From assembly GCA_036378315.1 (NCBI GenBank), contig DASUWU010000165.1, forward strand, positions 1-64,000: a stretch of DNA of 64,000 bases. Direction: 5' to 3'. This DNA is from CALAED01 sp036378315. Its GTDB lineage: Bacteria; Actinomycetota; Actinomycetes; Streptosporangiales; Streptosporangiaceae. Both the position numbers and the translations under genes were made by a program. A model generated the notes under the pieces. The model made no database searches, was not told where the DNA came from, and worked only from the letters and a program-made list of their open reading frames with translations. Positions 8,193 through 16,839 of this stretch are shown piece after piece; position 1 is the stretch's first letter, and every line of letters starts with the position of its first letter.

Positions 8193-8866
8193 TCCGGGTC
8201 CTGCTCGCCGACGACCAGTCGCTCATCCGCAGCGGCATCCGGGCGCTGCTGGAGTCCGAGGACGGCATCGAGGTGGTCGGCGAGGCGGCCGACGGGCAGC
8301 AGGCGGTCACGCTGGCGAGGGAGCACCGGCCGGACATCGCCCTGGTGGACATCCAGATGCCCGTGCTGGACGGGATCGAGGCGACCAGACAGATCGCGGG
8401 CGATGACCACCTGGCCGCCGTCCGCGTCGTCATCCTCACCAACTACGGTCTTGACGAGTACGTGTTCCGCGCGCTGCGGGCCGGGGCCAGTGGGTTCCTG
8501 CTCAAGGACACCGAGCCGGCCGATCTGCTGCATGCGCTGCGCGTGGTGATGCGCGGCGACGCGCTGCTGTCCCCCGCGGTCACCCGCCAGCTGATCACCG
8601 AGTTCGTGGCCCGCCCGCCGGACGCCCTCGGTACGGCGGGCCTGGAAAGCCTCACCAACCGGGAGCGCGAGGTGGTGGCGCTGGCGGCGCACGGCCTGAG
8701 CAACGACGAGATCGCCGCGTCGATGGTGCTCAGCCCCACCACCGCCAAGACCCACATCAGCCGGGCGATGACCAAGCTCGGCGCCCGCGACCGCGCCCAG
8801 CTGGTGGTCTTCGCCTACCAGTCCGGCCTGGTCAGCGCCCGCGACCCCGGCCGCCCGGCCGGCTGA
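8189..8866 (+). CDS. NarL/FixJ-family response regulator
   Basis: A 225-residue regulator starting at GTG inside the kinase stop (GTGA). The receiver domain has the acidic pair DD at residues 8-9, phospho-acceptor Asp54 in LVDIQMPVLDG and Lys106 in GFLLKDTEP. The C-terminal LuxR-type helix-turn-helix starts at LTNREREVVALAAHGLSNDE and continues MVLSPTTAKTHISRAMTKL. It is the cognate output of the kinase that precedes it. Targets are unknown, though the divergent oxidase/MFS operon is the nearest candidate. Confidence 0.93.
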   Translation: MIRVLLADDQSLIRSGIRALLESEDGIEVVGEAADGQQAVTLAREHRPDIALVDIQMPVLDGIEATRQIAGDDHLAAVRVVILTNYGLDEYVFRALRAGASGFLLKDTEPADLLHALRVVMRGDALLSPAVTRQLITEFVARPPDALGTAGLESLTNREREVVALAAHGLSNDEIAASMVLSPTTAKTHISRAMTKLGARDRAQLVVFAYQSGLVSARDPGRPAG

Positions 8867-8904
8867 ACCCGGCTCGCCGGCCGGGGCCGCGGCTCAGCCG
8901 CCGG

Positions 8905-9813
8905 TCAGGGAGCGGGGATCCAACCCGCCGGCCGGGATCCCGGCGGCAGGTGGTGGCCGGTGAGCAGGTAGTACTGCAGATCGACCGGGATGACCTGGGC
9001 CGGCGGCGGTTCGGTCACGGCGACGCCGACCCCGAAGTCGTCGAAGGTCACCAGGCCGTGGACGGTGTGTGCGATCTTCGTCGGGTCGTTCTTGGCCGCG
9101 TACGACCACGTGATGTCGACTCGTCGTACCCCTGCCGCGCCGTCCACGTCCAACGTGCCGGCCGCCTGGATGCCCTCGGCCTTGCGCGTGGTGAAGGCGT
9201 AGCGCGTGCCGTGCCAGCCGGAGCCGCCGGCCGGTCCGGCGGCGGTGATCTCCTTGGCCCGGTCGAGCTGCCGCAGCGCCCGCTGCGGGTTCTTGGACAA
9301 GCCGTACAGCAGGCCGTCGAGTTCCTTAGGTGGCCGGATGACCCCTTTCGACCAGCGGTACCGCGCGGGAAACTCATCGGTCCGGCCATCGGGGCCCTGG
9401 TAGCGCCGCGGCAGCGCGCTGTACATCACGTCGCCGAAGAACCGCTGCTCCCCGCCGCCGTCGCTGTCGCGCACCACCCCGATGCCGCGGACCGCGTCGA
9501 ACTCGCCGGCCGAGTACGAGTGCCGCTGACCGTCGGTCTGGACGTCGATGTGCACCCGGAAGCTCTGCGCGCCGATCCGGTGCACGGCCGCGAGCGCCTG
9601 TGCCCTCGCCGAGGGCGGCCCGGTGAAGGTGGTGAGGGCCAGGACCCCCGCGGTGCCGGCGGCCACCGTGCCCACCGGCAGCACCACCCGGTGCCAGGCC
9701 CGCCGCCTGCGGCTTTCCGGCAGCCGCCACCGTTGGCGCGCCGCGGCCATGACCTCAGCCGAGGGCGGTGCGGGCTCGCCGTAGAAGGCACGGACCTGGG
9801 TCAGCTCATCCAT
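8905..9813 (-). CDS. CU044_5270-type membrane protein, partner of an ECF sigma factor
   Basis: A 302-residue protein starting MDELTQVRAFYGEP. About residues 40-65 form the only membrane segment, VVLPVGTVAAGTAGVLALTTF, after a basic cytoplasmic stretch RRRRAWHR. The remainder is extracytoplasmic and has an LPR-type beta-rich pattern. This layout, with a short cytoplasmic N-terminus and one helix, and the position directly after an ECF sigma gene with an 8-base overlap, match the actinobacterial CU044_5270 family thought to control the sigma factor. A longer in-frame opening extends upstream, but it lies entirely within the sigma gene and was not used. Confidence 0.8.
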   Translation of the reverse strand: MDELTQVRAFYGEPAPPSAEVMAAARQRWRLPESRRRRAWHRVVLPVGTVAAGTAGVLALTTFTGPPSARAQALAAVHRIGAQSFRVHIDVQTDGQRHSYSAGEFDAVRGIGVVRDSDGGGEQRFFGDVMYSALPRRYQGPDGRTDEFPARYRWSKGVIRPPKELDGLLYGLSKNPQRALRQLDRAKEITAAGPAGGSGWHGTRYAFTTRKAEGIQAAGTLDVDGAAGVRRVDITWSYAAKNDPTKIAHTVHGLVTFDDFGVGVAVTEPPPAQVIPVDLQYYLLTGHHLPPGSRPAGWIPAP

Positions 9814-10369
9814 CGAAGTCCTCCTGCGCGCTCGTGGGATTGGTGCCGCCGAGCGCTTCGCGGATCTGCGCGCGGGCGCGGCTGAAGCGGGAACAGACGG
9901 TGCCGTACGGGATGTCGAGCGCCTGGGCGACCTCCTCATAGGTCAGCCCGCCGAGCGCCACGAGCAGCAGCACGTCCCGCTGCCGCGGCGGCAGCCCGGC
10001 GAGGGCGCGCGCCAGCCGCGGCCGGACGGCTTCGGCGGCCAGCCGGTCGAGCGTCCCCTCCTCGCCCGTCTCGGCCTTCGGCCCGGGGTCGAGTAATTGG
10101 ACCGCCTTCAGCCTGCGGGCTTCGGCCCGCCGGTGCTTGGCGATCAGATTGGTCGCGATCCCGTACAACCAGGGCCGGACGGGCCCGCGGCGCGGGTCGT
10201 GGACGTCCCGGCGGCGAAACGCGATCGAGAACGTCTCCGCCGCCACGTCGTCGGCGATGTCCCGGTCGAGCCTGCGGGCCACATACCGGTGGATCTCCAC
10301 GAAGTACGCATCGAAGATCTCACCGAAGTCCCCCGCCTCTGGCCGCGCGGTAACCAGGGGGTCCGTCAT
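9806..10369 (-). CDS. ECF sigma-70 family RNA polymerase sigma factor
   Basis: A 187-residue sigma factor. Region 2 covers FGEIFDAYFVEIHRYVARRLD and VAAETFSIAFRRR, with VRPWLYGIATNLIAKHRR in region 2.4. Region 4 contains LPPRQRDVLLLVALGGLTYEEVAQ and the recognition helix of GTVCSRFSRARAQIREAL. It is co-transcribed with the overlapping membrane protein that probably holds it inactive. Target promoters are not evident in the window. Confidence 0.93.
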   Translation of the reverse strand: MTDPLVTARPEAGDFGEIFDAYFVEIHRYVARRLDRDIADDVAAETFSIAFRRRDVHDPRRGPVRPWLYGIATNLIAKHRRAEARRLKAVQLLDPGPKAETGEEGTLDRLAAEAVRPRLARALAGLPPRQRDVLLLVALGGLTYEEVAQALDIPYGTVCSRFSRARAQIREALGGTNPTSAQEDFDG

Positions 10370-10454
10370 GAGGCGCCCTCACCAAGTGCTCGGAAGCTCC
10401 GTCACCTACTCTTCCCCGACCCGGGCCGCCTCCTTCCATCCGACCCCCCGGACC

Positions 10455-10691
10455 TCAGGCAGGCGGTTCCTCCGGCTCGCCGGAGGAGGCACGGGTCGGT
10501 TTGGGCGGTCGCCCCGGCCGGCGCTGCGGTCTGACGTGGCCGGGCAGCCGGCCGGCGTCGGCGAGGGCGCGGCGCAGCAGGAACTCGATCTGGGCGTTCG
10601 TACTGCGCAGGTCGTCGCCGGCCCAACGGGCGAGCGCCTCGTACACGGCGGGGTCCAGGCGGAGGAGGACGTTCTTCCGTTCGCTTGCCAC
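10455..10691 (-). CDS. Small ribbon-helix-helix (Arc/HicB-like) protein
   Basis: A 78-residue protein from a GTG start. KNVLLRLDPAVYEALARWA, STNAQIEFLLRRALADAG is the beta-strand plus two-helix pattern of RHH DNA-binding proteins, followed by a basic Pro/Arg tail. The GTG is favoured over upstream starts because the RHH strand begins five residues later, and it leaves a 14-base gap to the SPFH gene. Pairs of SPFH and Arc-like genes recur in Actinobacteria, so the small protein may autoregulate the operon, perhaps through the palindromes near 11659. Confidence 0.75.
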   Translation of the reverse strand: MASERKNVLLRLDPAVYEALARWAGDDLRSTNAQIEFLLRRALADAGRLPGHVRPQRRPGRPPKPTRASSGEPEEPPA

Positions 10692-10705
10692 GGGAAGCCA
10701 GGTGG

Positions 10706-11620
10706 TTACTGGTACAGCGTGCCGGTGTTGACGACCGGTTGTGTCGGATGCTCGCTGCACAGGACGACGAGCAGGTTGCTGACCATGGTGGCCTTGCGCT
10801 CCTCGTCGAGGTCGACGATCTCGTCGGCGGCCAGCCGGGACAACGCCGACTCGACCATGCCGACCGCCCCGTCCACGATCCGTTGCCGGGCCGCGATCAC
10901 GGCGCTCGCCTGCTGGCGCCGCAGCATGGCCTGGGCGATCTCCGGAGCGTAGGAGAGCCGGGTGATGCGAGACTCGATGATCTTCACCCCGGCCGGCGTC
11001 ACGCGGGCGGCGATCTCGCCGGAGAGCTCGGCGGTGATCTCCTGCGCGTTGTCGCGCAGGGACATCTGGCTTTCGCGATGGGCGTCGTACGGATAGCTGT
11101 TGGCGATGTGCCGCACCGCGGTCTCGGTCTGTATCGCGATGAAACTCGCCAGATCGTCGACGCCGAACGAGGCCCTGGCGGTGTCCTCCACCTGCCAGAC
11201 GACGACTGCGGCGATCTCGATGGGGTTGCCGTCGGCGTCGTTGACCTTGGCGACCGCGGTCTCGTGGTTGCGGATCCTGGTGGAGACGGTACGCCGGCTG
11301 GTGAGCGGGTTGACCCAGTGCAGACCGTCCTTTCTGATCGTGCCGACGTAGCGGCCGAGCAACTGCACGACGCGGGCCTGGCCGGGCGCCACCGGGGTGA
11401 GCCCGCGGGCGGTGACGACCGCCGCCATCATCAGGACGGCGCCCGCGATCACCGCCGGAGAGGCCGTGGCGGCGCCCGCGGCGACCAGACCGATCCCGAC
11501 CGCGCCGAGCACAACCGTCACCCCTGCCATCGCCCAGCCGGACATCCGGCGGGCGGCCGTCTCGGTGAGGTCGACCATCCGTGTGGACACCGGTCGCTCA
11601 CCTGAACCGCTGCTGGACAC
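10706..11620 (-). CDS. SPFH/Band 7 domain (slipin-like) membrane protein
   Basis: A 304-residue protein with two adjacent N-terminal membrane segments (about residues 28-70, MSGWAMAGVTVVLGAVGIGL and ASPAVIAGAVLMMAAVV). An SPFH domain follows, marked by LTPVAPGQARVVQLLGRYVGTIR, the NPIEIAAVVVWQVEDTARA strand and the ESRITRLSYAPEIAQAMLRRQ helix. SPFH proteins oligomerise as membrane scaffolds. The gene leads a two-gene operon with the RHH protein and is divergent from an ABC exporter, with an AT-rich palindromic control region between them. Confidence 0.93.
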   Translation of the reverse strand: MSSSGSGERPVSTRMVDLTETAARRMSGWAMAGVTVVLGAVGIGLVAAGAATASPAVIAGAVLMMAAVVTARGLTPVAPGQARVVQLLGRYVGTIRKDGLHWVNPLTSRRTVSTRIRNHETAVAKVNDADGNPIEIAAVVVWQVEDTARASFGVDDLASFIAIQTETAVRHIANSYPYDAHRESQMSLRDNAQEITAELSGEIAARVTPAGVKIIESRITRLSYAPEIAQAMLRRQQASAVIAARQRIVDGAVGMVESALSRLAADEIVDLDEERKATMVSNLLVVLCSEHPTQPVVNTGTLYQ

Positions 11621-11658
11621 CTGTCGTCTCCTCCCGCTGCCGCCGACTGGGAATTAGC

Positions 11659-11676
11659 ATATCATTGTGATATCAC
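11659..11676. promoter_or_regulatory. Overlapping palindromes between the SPFH operon and the ABC exporter
   Basis: The 18 bases contain ATATCA-TTG-TGATAT (6-bp arms) overlapped by the perfect 10-mer GTGATATCAC. The segment is AT-rich in a GC-rich region, 38-56 bases before the SPFH start and about 57-74 before the ABC ATPase start. It is a good operator candidate for the small RHH protein or another dimeric repressor and could also contain the SPFH -10 element. Confidence 0.5.
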
Positions 11677-11732
11677 TTTATCTGCACGGCAGAGGACTTC
11701 CGGCATGACGCCGCCCCCGCGGAGGCACAGCG

Positions 11733-12667
<935 letters not shown>

Positions 12668-12671
<4 letters not shown>

Positions 12672-13525
12672 GCGAGCGGAGGAGCGGCGCGGCGGCTGGA
12701 GCGAGTCGCGCGCGGAGCGAGGTACGGGCGAGCACGCGACTGGCGAAGCCGCCGCATCCGGCCGCGACCACGCTGAGCGGGGGGCGCATGAGCCCGCGCA
12801 ACGTGGCCACGATCGCCGCGAAGGACCTGCGGATCCTGGCCGCCAAGCGCAGCGTCAGGCTGTCGATCGTGATCTTCCCTCTCGTCGTGGCCATCGGCCT
12901 GCCGATGGCGGTGCGCTACGCGGGCCCTGGACACACCGGCATCCCGACCGCGCTGCTGCCGAGGCTGCTCGACGCGTTCGCGTTCTTCTTCGTCGTCCCC
13001 GCCGCGGTCCTGCCCGCCGCCATCGCCTCCTACAGCCTGGTCGGGGAGAAGATCGAGCGGAGCCTGGAGCCGCTGCTGGCCACGCCGGTGACCGACGGCG
13101 AGATCCTGCTCGGCAAGAGCATCGCCGCGTTCGTGCCGCCGATCGCCGCCACCTGGGGCGGGGCGGTGCTGTTCATGGCCATGTCCGACCATCTCACCCG
13201 GCACCGGCTCGGCCATCTGTACTTCCCGAACGGGACGGCCGCGATGATCCTGGCCGTCGTCGTGCCGCTGGCCGCGATCCTGTCCGTCGAGCTCAGCGTG
13301 CTCGTGTCCGCCAGGGTCAGCGACGTGCGCGCCGCCCAGCAGTTCGGCGCGCTCGCCGTGCTGCCGTTCGCGGCCGTCTACCTGATGCTCGAGATCGGCG
13401 TGTTCACCCTCGACGGGGCCGCACTCGGCATCATGGCCGCCGCCATCGTCGCCGCCGACCTGGGACTGTTCGCCGCCGGCCGGGCCACCTTCCGCCGCGA
13501 GGAGATCCTCACCAGATGGAGATGA
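12668..13525 (+). CDS. ABC-2 type exporter membrane protein
   Basis: From the ATG that overlaps the ATPase stop the protein has 285 residues, with six hydrophobic segments (LSIVIFPLVVAIGLPMAV, LLDAFAFFFVVPAAVLPAAIA, and so on) and the cytoplasmic EKIERSLEPLLATPVTDGEIL coupling segment of ABC-2 permeases. The first 40 residues are Arg/Ser/Ala-rich and lack conservation signs. A second ATG at 12788, with strong SD GCGGGGGGCG, yields MSPRNVATIAAKDLRIL and may be the true start. The bases 12668-12787 would then be a short spacer that happens to stay open. Confidence 0.88.
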
Positions 13526-13537
13526 CCGTACGAACGC

Positions 13538-14716
13538 TCAGCCTGGCGTGGTGGTGGCGGATGCGGGGGACGTCTCGTCGTCGCCCAGGGGGCGGAGAGC
13601 GGGCATGACCTGTTCGGCGAAGAGGGTCACGCTGCGCAGGAACTCCTCGTGGCCGAGGCTGCCGAACTGGAAGATGCCGCTGAACGTGCCGAAGCCGAGC
13701 TCGCGCTGGTAGTCGGCCAGGCGCTGCCGTACGGTCGCGGGGGAGCCGGCGACGGCGTACCCGCGGTCCATGAGGCGCTCGGGATCCATCGTGCTGGTGC
13801 CGAGGCCGCGCTTGGCGGCGAGCACGCGCGTGGCCGACTTGAGCGTGAGGTAGCCGGCCGGGAAGAAGACGTCCTTCGGCATGCGCATCAGCGCGTTGAA
13901 GAGGAAGCCGAGGTGCACGGCGGCCTCGCGGCGGGCCTGCTCGTCGGTGTCGGCCACGTACACCGGGATCGACCAGCCGAGCTGTGACGGCCGGGCCGTG
14001 TAGCCGTGCCGCTGCGCGGCCTCTCGGTAGCCGTCGAAGGCCCGCTTGACCATGTCGATGTCGCTGTAGGTCTGCACGTACGTGTACCGGCGGCGGGCGG
14101 CCCAGTCCACCGTCTCGACGCTGCCCTGGGACGGGCTCCAGATCGGCGGGTGCGGCTGCTGGAACGGCCGCGGCCACGGGTTGACGTTGCGGAGCTTGTA
14201 GTGCTTGCCGTACCACTCGAAGGGGCCGGGCTGCGTCCACGCCTTGATGATGAGGTCGTGCGCCTCGTGGAAGCGCTCCCGCGACGCGGTCGGGTCCATC
14301 GAGAACGTGTGGTACTCGGCGCCGATGCCACGGACGAAGCCGGAGATGATGCGACCGCCGGAGATGACGTCCAGCATGGCGATCTCCTCGGCGACCCGCA
14401 TCGGGTGGTCGCGCAGCGGGAGCGCGTTGCCGAGGATGGCGATCTTGCCCCTGGTCTGCGGGACGAGCAGCGCGGCCGTCACGTTCGGCGACGGCATCAG
14501 GCCGTAGGCGGTCTGGTGGTGCTCGTTCACGCAGACGCCGTCGAACCCCTGCTCGTCGTAGTAGACGAGCTCGCGCAGGTACCGCTGGTAGAGGTCGTGG
14601 CCGCGGCGCGGGTCGAAGGTCGCGTTGCTCAGCGTGACCCAGCTGGAGTCGCGGCCGGCCACGTGGGACTCCGGCAGGTACGGATAAGGCATCAGGTGGA
14701 AGCCGAAGAACCTCAC
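13538..14716 (-). CDS. LLM class flavin-dependent oxidoreductase
   Basis: A 392-residue luciferase-like monooxygenase beginning at GTG (VRFFGFHLMPYPYLPE) with AGGGAGC upstream. The TIM-barrel landmarks include GFDGVCVNEHHQTAYG, RVAEEIAMLDVISGGRIISG and VAGSPATVRQRLADYQREL near the C-terminus. It should use reduced FMN or F420 with oxygen to hydroxylate or cleave an organic substrate. The start overlaps the stop of the upstream alpha/beta hydrolase by 4 bases. The two-gene operon is divergent from a LysR regulator, which points to an inducible catabolic pathway. Confidence 0.93.
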   Translation of the reverse strand: MRFFGFHLMPYPYLPESHVAGRDSSWVTLSNATFDPRRGHDLYQRYLRELVYYDEQGFDGVCVNEHHQTAYGLMPSPNVTAALLVPQTRGKIAILGNALPLRDHPMRVAEEIAMLDVISGGRIISGFVRGIGAEYHTFSMDPTASRERFHEAHDLIIKAWTQPGPFEWYGKHYKLRNVNPWPRPFQQPHPPIWSPSQGSVETVDWAARRRYTYVQTYSDIDMVKRAFDGYREAAQRHGYTARPSQLGWSIPVYVADTDEQARREAAVHLGFLFNALMRMPKDVFFPAGYLTLKSATRVLAAKRGLGTSTMDPERLMDRGYAVAGSPATVRQRLADYQRELGFGTFSGIFQFGSLGHEEFLRSVTLFAEQVMPALRPLGDDETSPASATTTPG

Positions 14717-15654
14717 GGCGTGCTCCCTTTCGCGCCGGACCCGCCCTGCCCCAGGAAGGCGCGCAGCACGCCGAGCGCGGCGTCGGGCCGTTCGATGAGC
14801 GGCAGGTGGCCGGCGTCGTCGATGACCGCCACCTCGGCCTTGGGCAGCAACTCGGCCCACCGCTGCGCGTACCCCGCCGGCACGAGGCGGTCGCTCGCGC
14901 CCCAGAGGATCAGTGTCGGCGCGGTGATCCGATGCAGCCGGGCGGGCAGTTTCGGGTCGTGCATGTACGGGTTCCAGCCGAGATGCGCGGTGGAGATCTG
15001 GTTGCGCAGGTAACGCTCGAACAGGGCAGGGTCGTCTTCCATCTCCCGCGCCCGCCGCATCGCCGCCGACCTGAGGTCGTCGTCGTGGTAGACCAGCTCG
15101 GCCAGCTCGACGGGGCTGTGGGTGAACATGTCCGGCGTGGGCACCTCGGCCCGCACGCCGACGGCATTGACCAGCACCAGCCGGCTCACCCGCCGCGGCT
15201 CGATGGTGGCCAGGTCGGCGGCGATCCAGCCACCCAGCGACGACCCGACGACCACGACCTCGTCCGCCGCGATCTCGTCGAGCAGGTCGAGGTAGAAGAA
15301 GGCAAGGTCGTGCACGCTGTCGATGCCGTCTCCGTCGTCGCTGCCGCTGAAGCCCGGATGGTCGGGCCGGTAGACGCGATGGGTCCGCGCCAGGCGGGTC
15401 AGCGCCGGAAACCACAGCCCAAGGTCACCGGATCCGTGCAGGTAAAGCAGTGGCTCTCCGGAGCCGGCGGCCAGCAGCCGCACCCGGGTGCCGCGGACCG
15501 TGACGTCCCGTTCCTCGTACTCTTCTTCGGCGCCGGCTCCGCTCGTGGACGCGGCCGCGCTCACCGGTCGCTCACCGGGCGCGCTTGCTCCCTGTTCACG
15601 GGCCGACCGTAACCAGGGGTGGTCGCGGGCGGCAAATACACGCTTGTTGGGCAC
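14713..15654 (-). CDS. Alpha/beta hydrolase
   Basis: A 313-residue hydrolase. The oxyanion segment reads LLYLHGSGDLG, the nucleophile elbow VVVGSSLGGWIAAD, the acid loop ILWGASDRLVP and the catalytic His is in DDAGHLPLIE. The pattern is close to C-C bond hydrolases and haloperoxidase-like enzymes of catabolic operons. The ATG at 15654 gives an N-terminus of about 45 weakly structured residues. An in-frame GTG at 15564 (VSAAASTSGAG) is an alternative start. It is co-transcribed with the LLM oxidoreductase and probably acts on the same substrate class. Confidence 0.9.
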   Translation of the reverse strand: MPNKRVFAARDHPWLRSAREQGASAPGERPVSAAASTSGAGAEEEYEERDVTVRGTRVRLLAAGSGEPLLYLHGSGDLGLWFPALTRLARTHRVYRPDHPGFSGSDDGDGIDSVHDLAFFYLDLLDEIAADEVVVVGSSLGGWIAADLATIEPRRVSRLVLVNAVGVRAEVPTPDMFTHSPVELAELVYHDDDLRSAAMRRAREMEDDPALFERYLRNQISTAHLGWNPYMHDPKLPARLHRITAPTLILWGASDRLVPAGYAQRWAELLPKAEVAVIDDAGHLPLIERPDAALGVLRAFLGQGGSGAKGSTP

Positions 15655-15683
15655 TCATCACCCGCGGTGATCGCGGACGATTT

Positions 15684-15691
15684 ATCTAGAT
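15684..15691. promoter_or_regulatory. AT-rich divergent control region of the LysR/hydrolase genes
   Basis: ATCTAGAT is a perfect 8-bp palindrome within an AT-rich stretch (15681-15735) unlike its surroundings, midway between the hydrolase start and the LysR start. LysR-type proteins bind such intergenic regions at T-N11-A sites, and several overlapping T-N11-A matches are possible, so the exact box cannot be assigned. Confidence 0.3.
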
Positions 15692-15810
15692 TTTTCATCA
15701 TAACGGAATTTTGGTACGACCTTATTACACACTGTGGAAGTCTGACCGCCACGGATCTAGAGTGAATCGGGGCATTCGGTACGCCGCCGGCCGGCAAAGG
15801 AGGCCAGACC

Positions 15811-16731
15811 GTGGAGCTTCGCCATCTGCGGTACTTCCTGGCGGTCGCCGAGGAACTCCACTTCGGCCGCGCCGCGGAGCACCTGCACATCGTCCAGCCC
15901 GCGCTCAGCAAGCAGATCGCCGCGCTGGAAAAGGAGCTCGGCGTGCGGCTGCTCGAGCGGACCAAGCGCCGGGTCGAGCTCACCGAGGCGGGCCGGGCGT
16001 TCCTCGACGATGCGCGCAACGTGCTCGCCCAGGCGGAGATGGCCGCCGACCGGGCCAGATCCGCCGGCCGCGGCGAGCGCGGCGTGCTGGTCATCGGCTT
16101 CATCCCGCCCGCGCTGAACAGCGTGCTGCCCATCGCGCTCAACCGCTACCGCTGCGAGCACCCCAACGTACGGCTGGTGCTGCGCGAGCTGACGAACCGC
16201 GCGGCGATCGACGGCGTGCTGTCGGACCGTATCCACATCTCCTTCGTGCGGGTCCCGTTCGACGACCACGGTGGCCTGAACTGCGAGCCGGTCTACGAGG
16301 AGCCGGTCTTCGTCGCGCTGCCCAGCGACCACCCGCTCACCGCCGTCGAGGCGGTGCCGCTGGCCGCGCTGTGCGACGAGCCGTTCGTGATGATCCCGCG
16401 TTCCCAGGAACCCGAGCTGCACGACTACTACATCGCGCTGTGCCAGGAGGCCGGCTTCAGCCCGCACATCGTGCACGAGGTCAGCGCCACGCTCGTCGGC
16501 GTCGGCCTGGTCGCCAGCGGTGTCGGCGTGTCCCTGGTGCCGTCGTCGACGCGGGTGATGTCGCGGGCCGGCGTCACCTACCGGCCGCTGCGCGATCCCA
16601 CGCCGCGCTTCCGCCTCGCCGCCGTCTGGCGCCCCGACGTCCAACCGCTGCTGAAGTCGTTCCTCGCCACCCGCCCGTGGTCCACCCCCGTCGACGGCGG
16701 CCGCGTGCGCCACCTGACGCCCGCCGTCTGA
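15811..16731 (+). CDS. LysR family transcriptional regulator
   Basis: A 306-residue regulator, GTG start preceded by AAAGGAGG. The N-terminal winged helix reads ELRHLRYFLAVAEELHFGRAAEHLHIVQPALSKQI, and the periplasmic-binding-like effector domain covers residues 90-300. The BenM/CatM-like opening suggests an aromatic or organic-acid effector. It is divergent from the hydrolase-LLM operon, the standard LysR arrangement, and convergent with the TPP enzyme gene. The tail after residue 295 is Arg/His-rich and unremarkable. Confidence 0.94.
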   Translation: MELRHLRYFLAVAEELHFGRAAEHLHIVQPALSKQIAALEKELGVRLLERTKRRVELTEAGRAFLDDARNVLAQAEMAADRARSAGRGERGVLVIGFIPPALNSVLPIALNRYRCEHPNVRLVLRELTNRAAIDGVLSDRIHISFVRVPFDDHGGLNCEPVYEEPVFVALPSDHPLTAVEAVPLAALCDEPFVMIPRSQEPELHDYYIALCQEAGFSPHIVHEVSATLVGVGLVASGVGVSLVPSSTRVMSRAGVTYRPLRDPTPRFRLAAVWRPDVQPLLKSFLATRPWSTPVDGGRVRHLTPAV

Positions 16732-16778
16732 CCCCGCCGTCTGACCCCGCCGCCTGTCCCGCCGCCTGGCCCGCGGTA

Positions 16779-16812
16779 CGCCCGCCACCGGACGGACGTA
16801 CGGCGGCGGGCG
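16779..16812. terminator. Possible bidirectional terminator between convergent genes
   Basis: CGCCCGCC at 16779-16786 and GGCGGGCG at 16805-16812 can form an 8-bp GC stem with an 18-base loop, in the 108-base gap between the convergent LysR and TPP-enzyme genes. No U-tract follows, as is common in high-GC Actinobacteria. The gap also holds three imperfect copies of CCGCCGTCTGACC that extend the end of the LysR gene. Confidence 0.35.
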
Positions 16813-16839
16813 TGCGGGGAGACGGGCGTCCGGCGAGAC

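Noticed and set aside
8189..8866. Considered as a further DosR paralogue.
   Set aside because: The DNA-recognition helix (TTAKTHISRAMTKL) and receiver differ clearly from the DosR type; it belongs with its own overlapping kinase.
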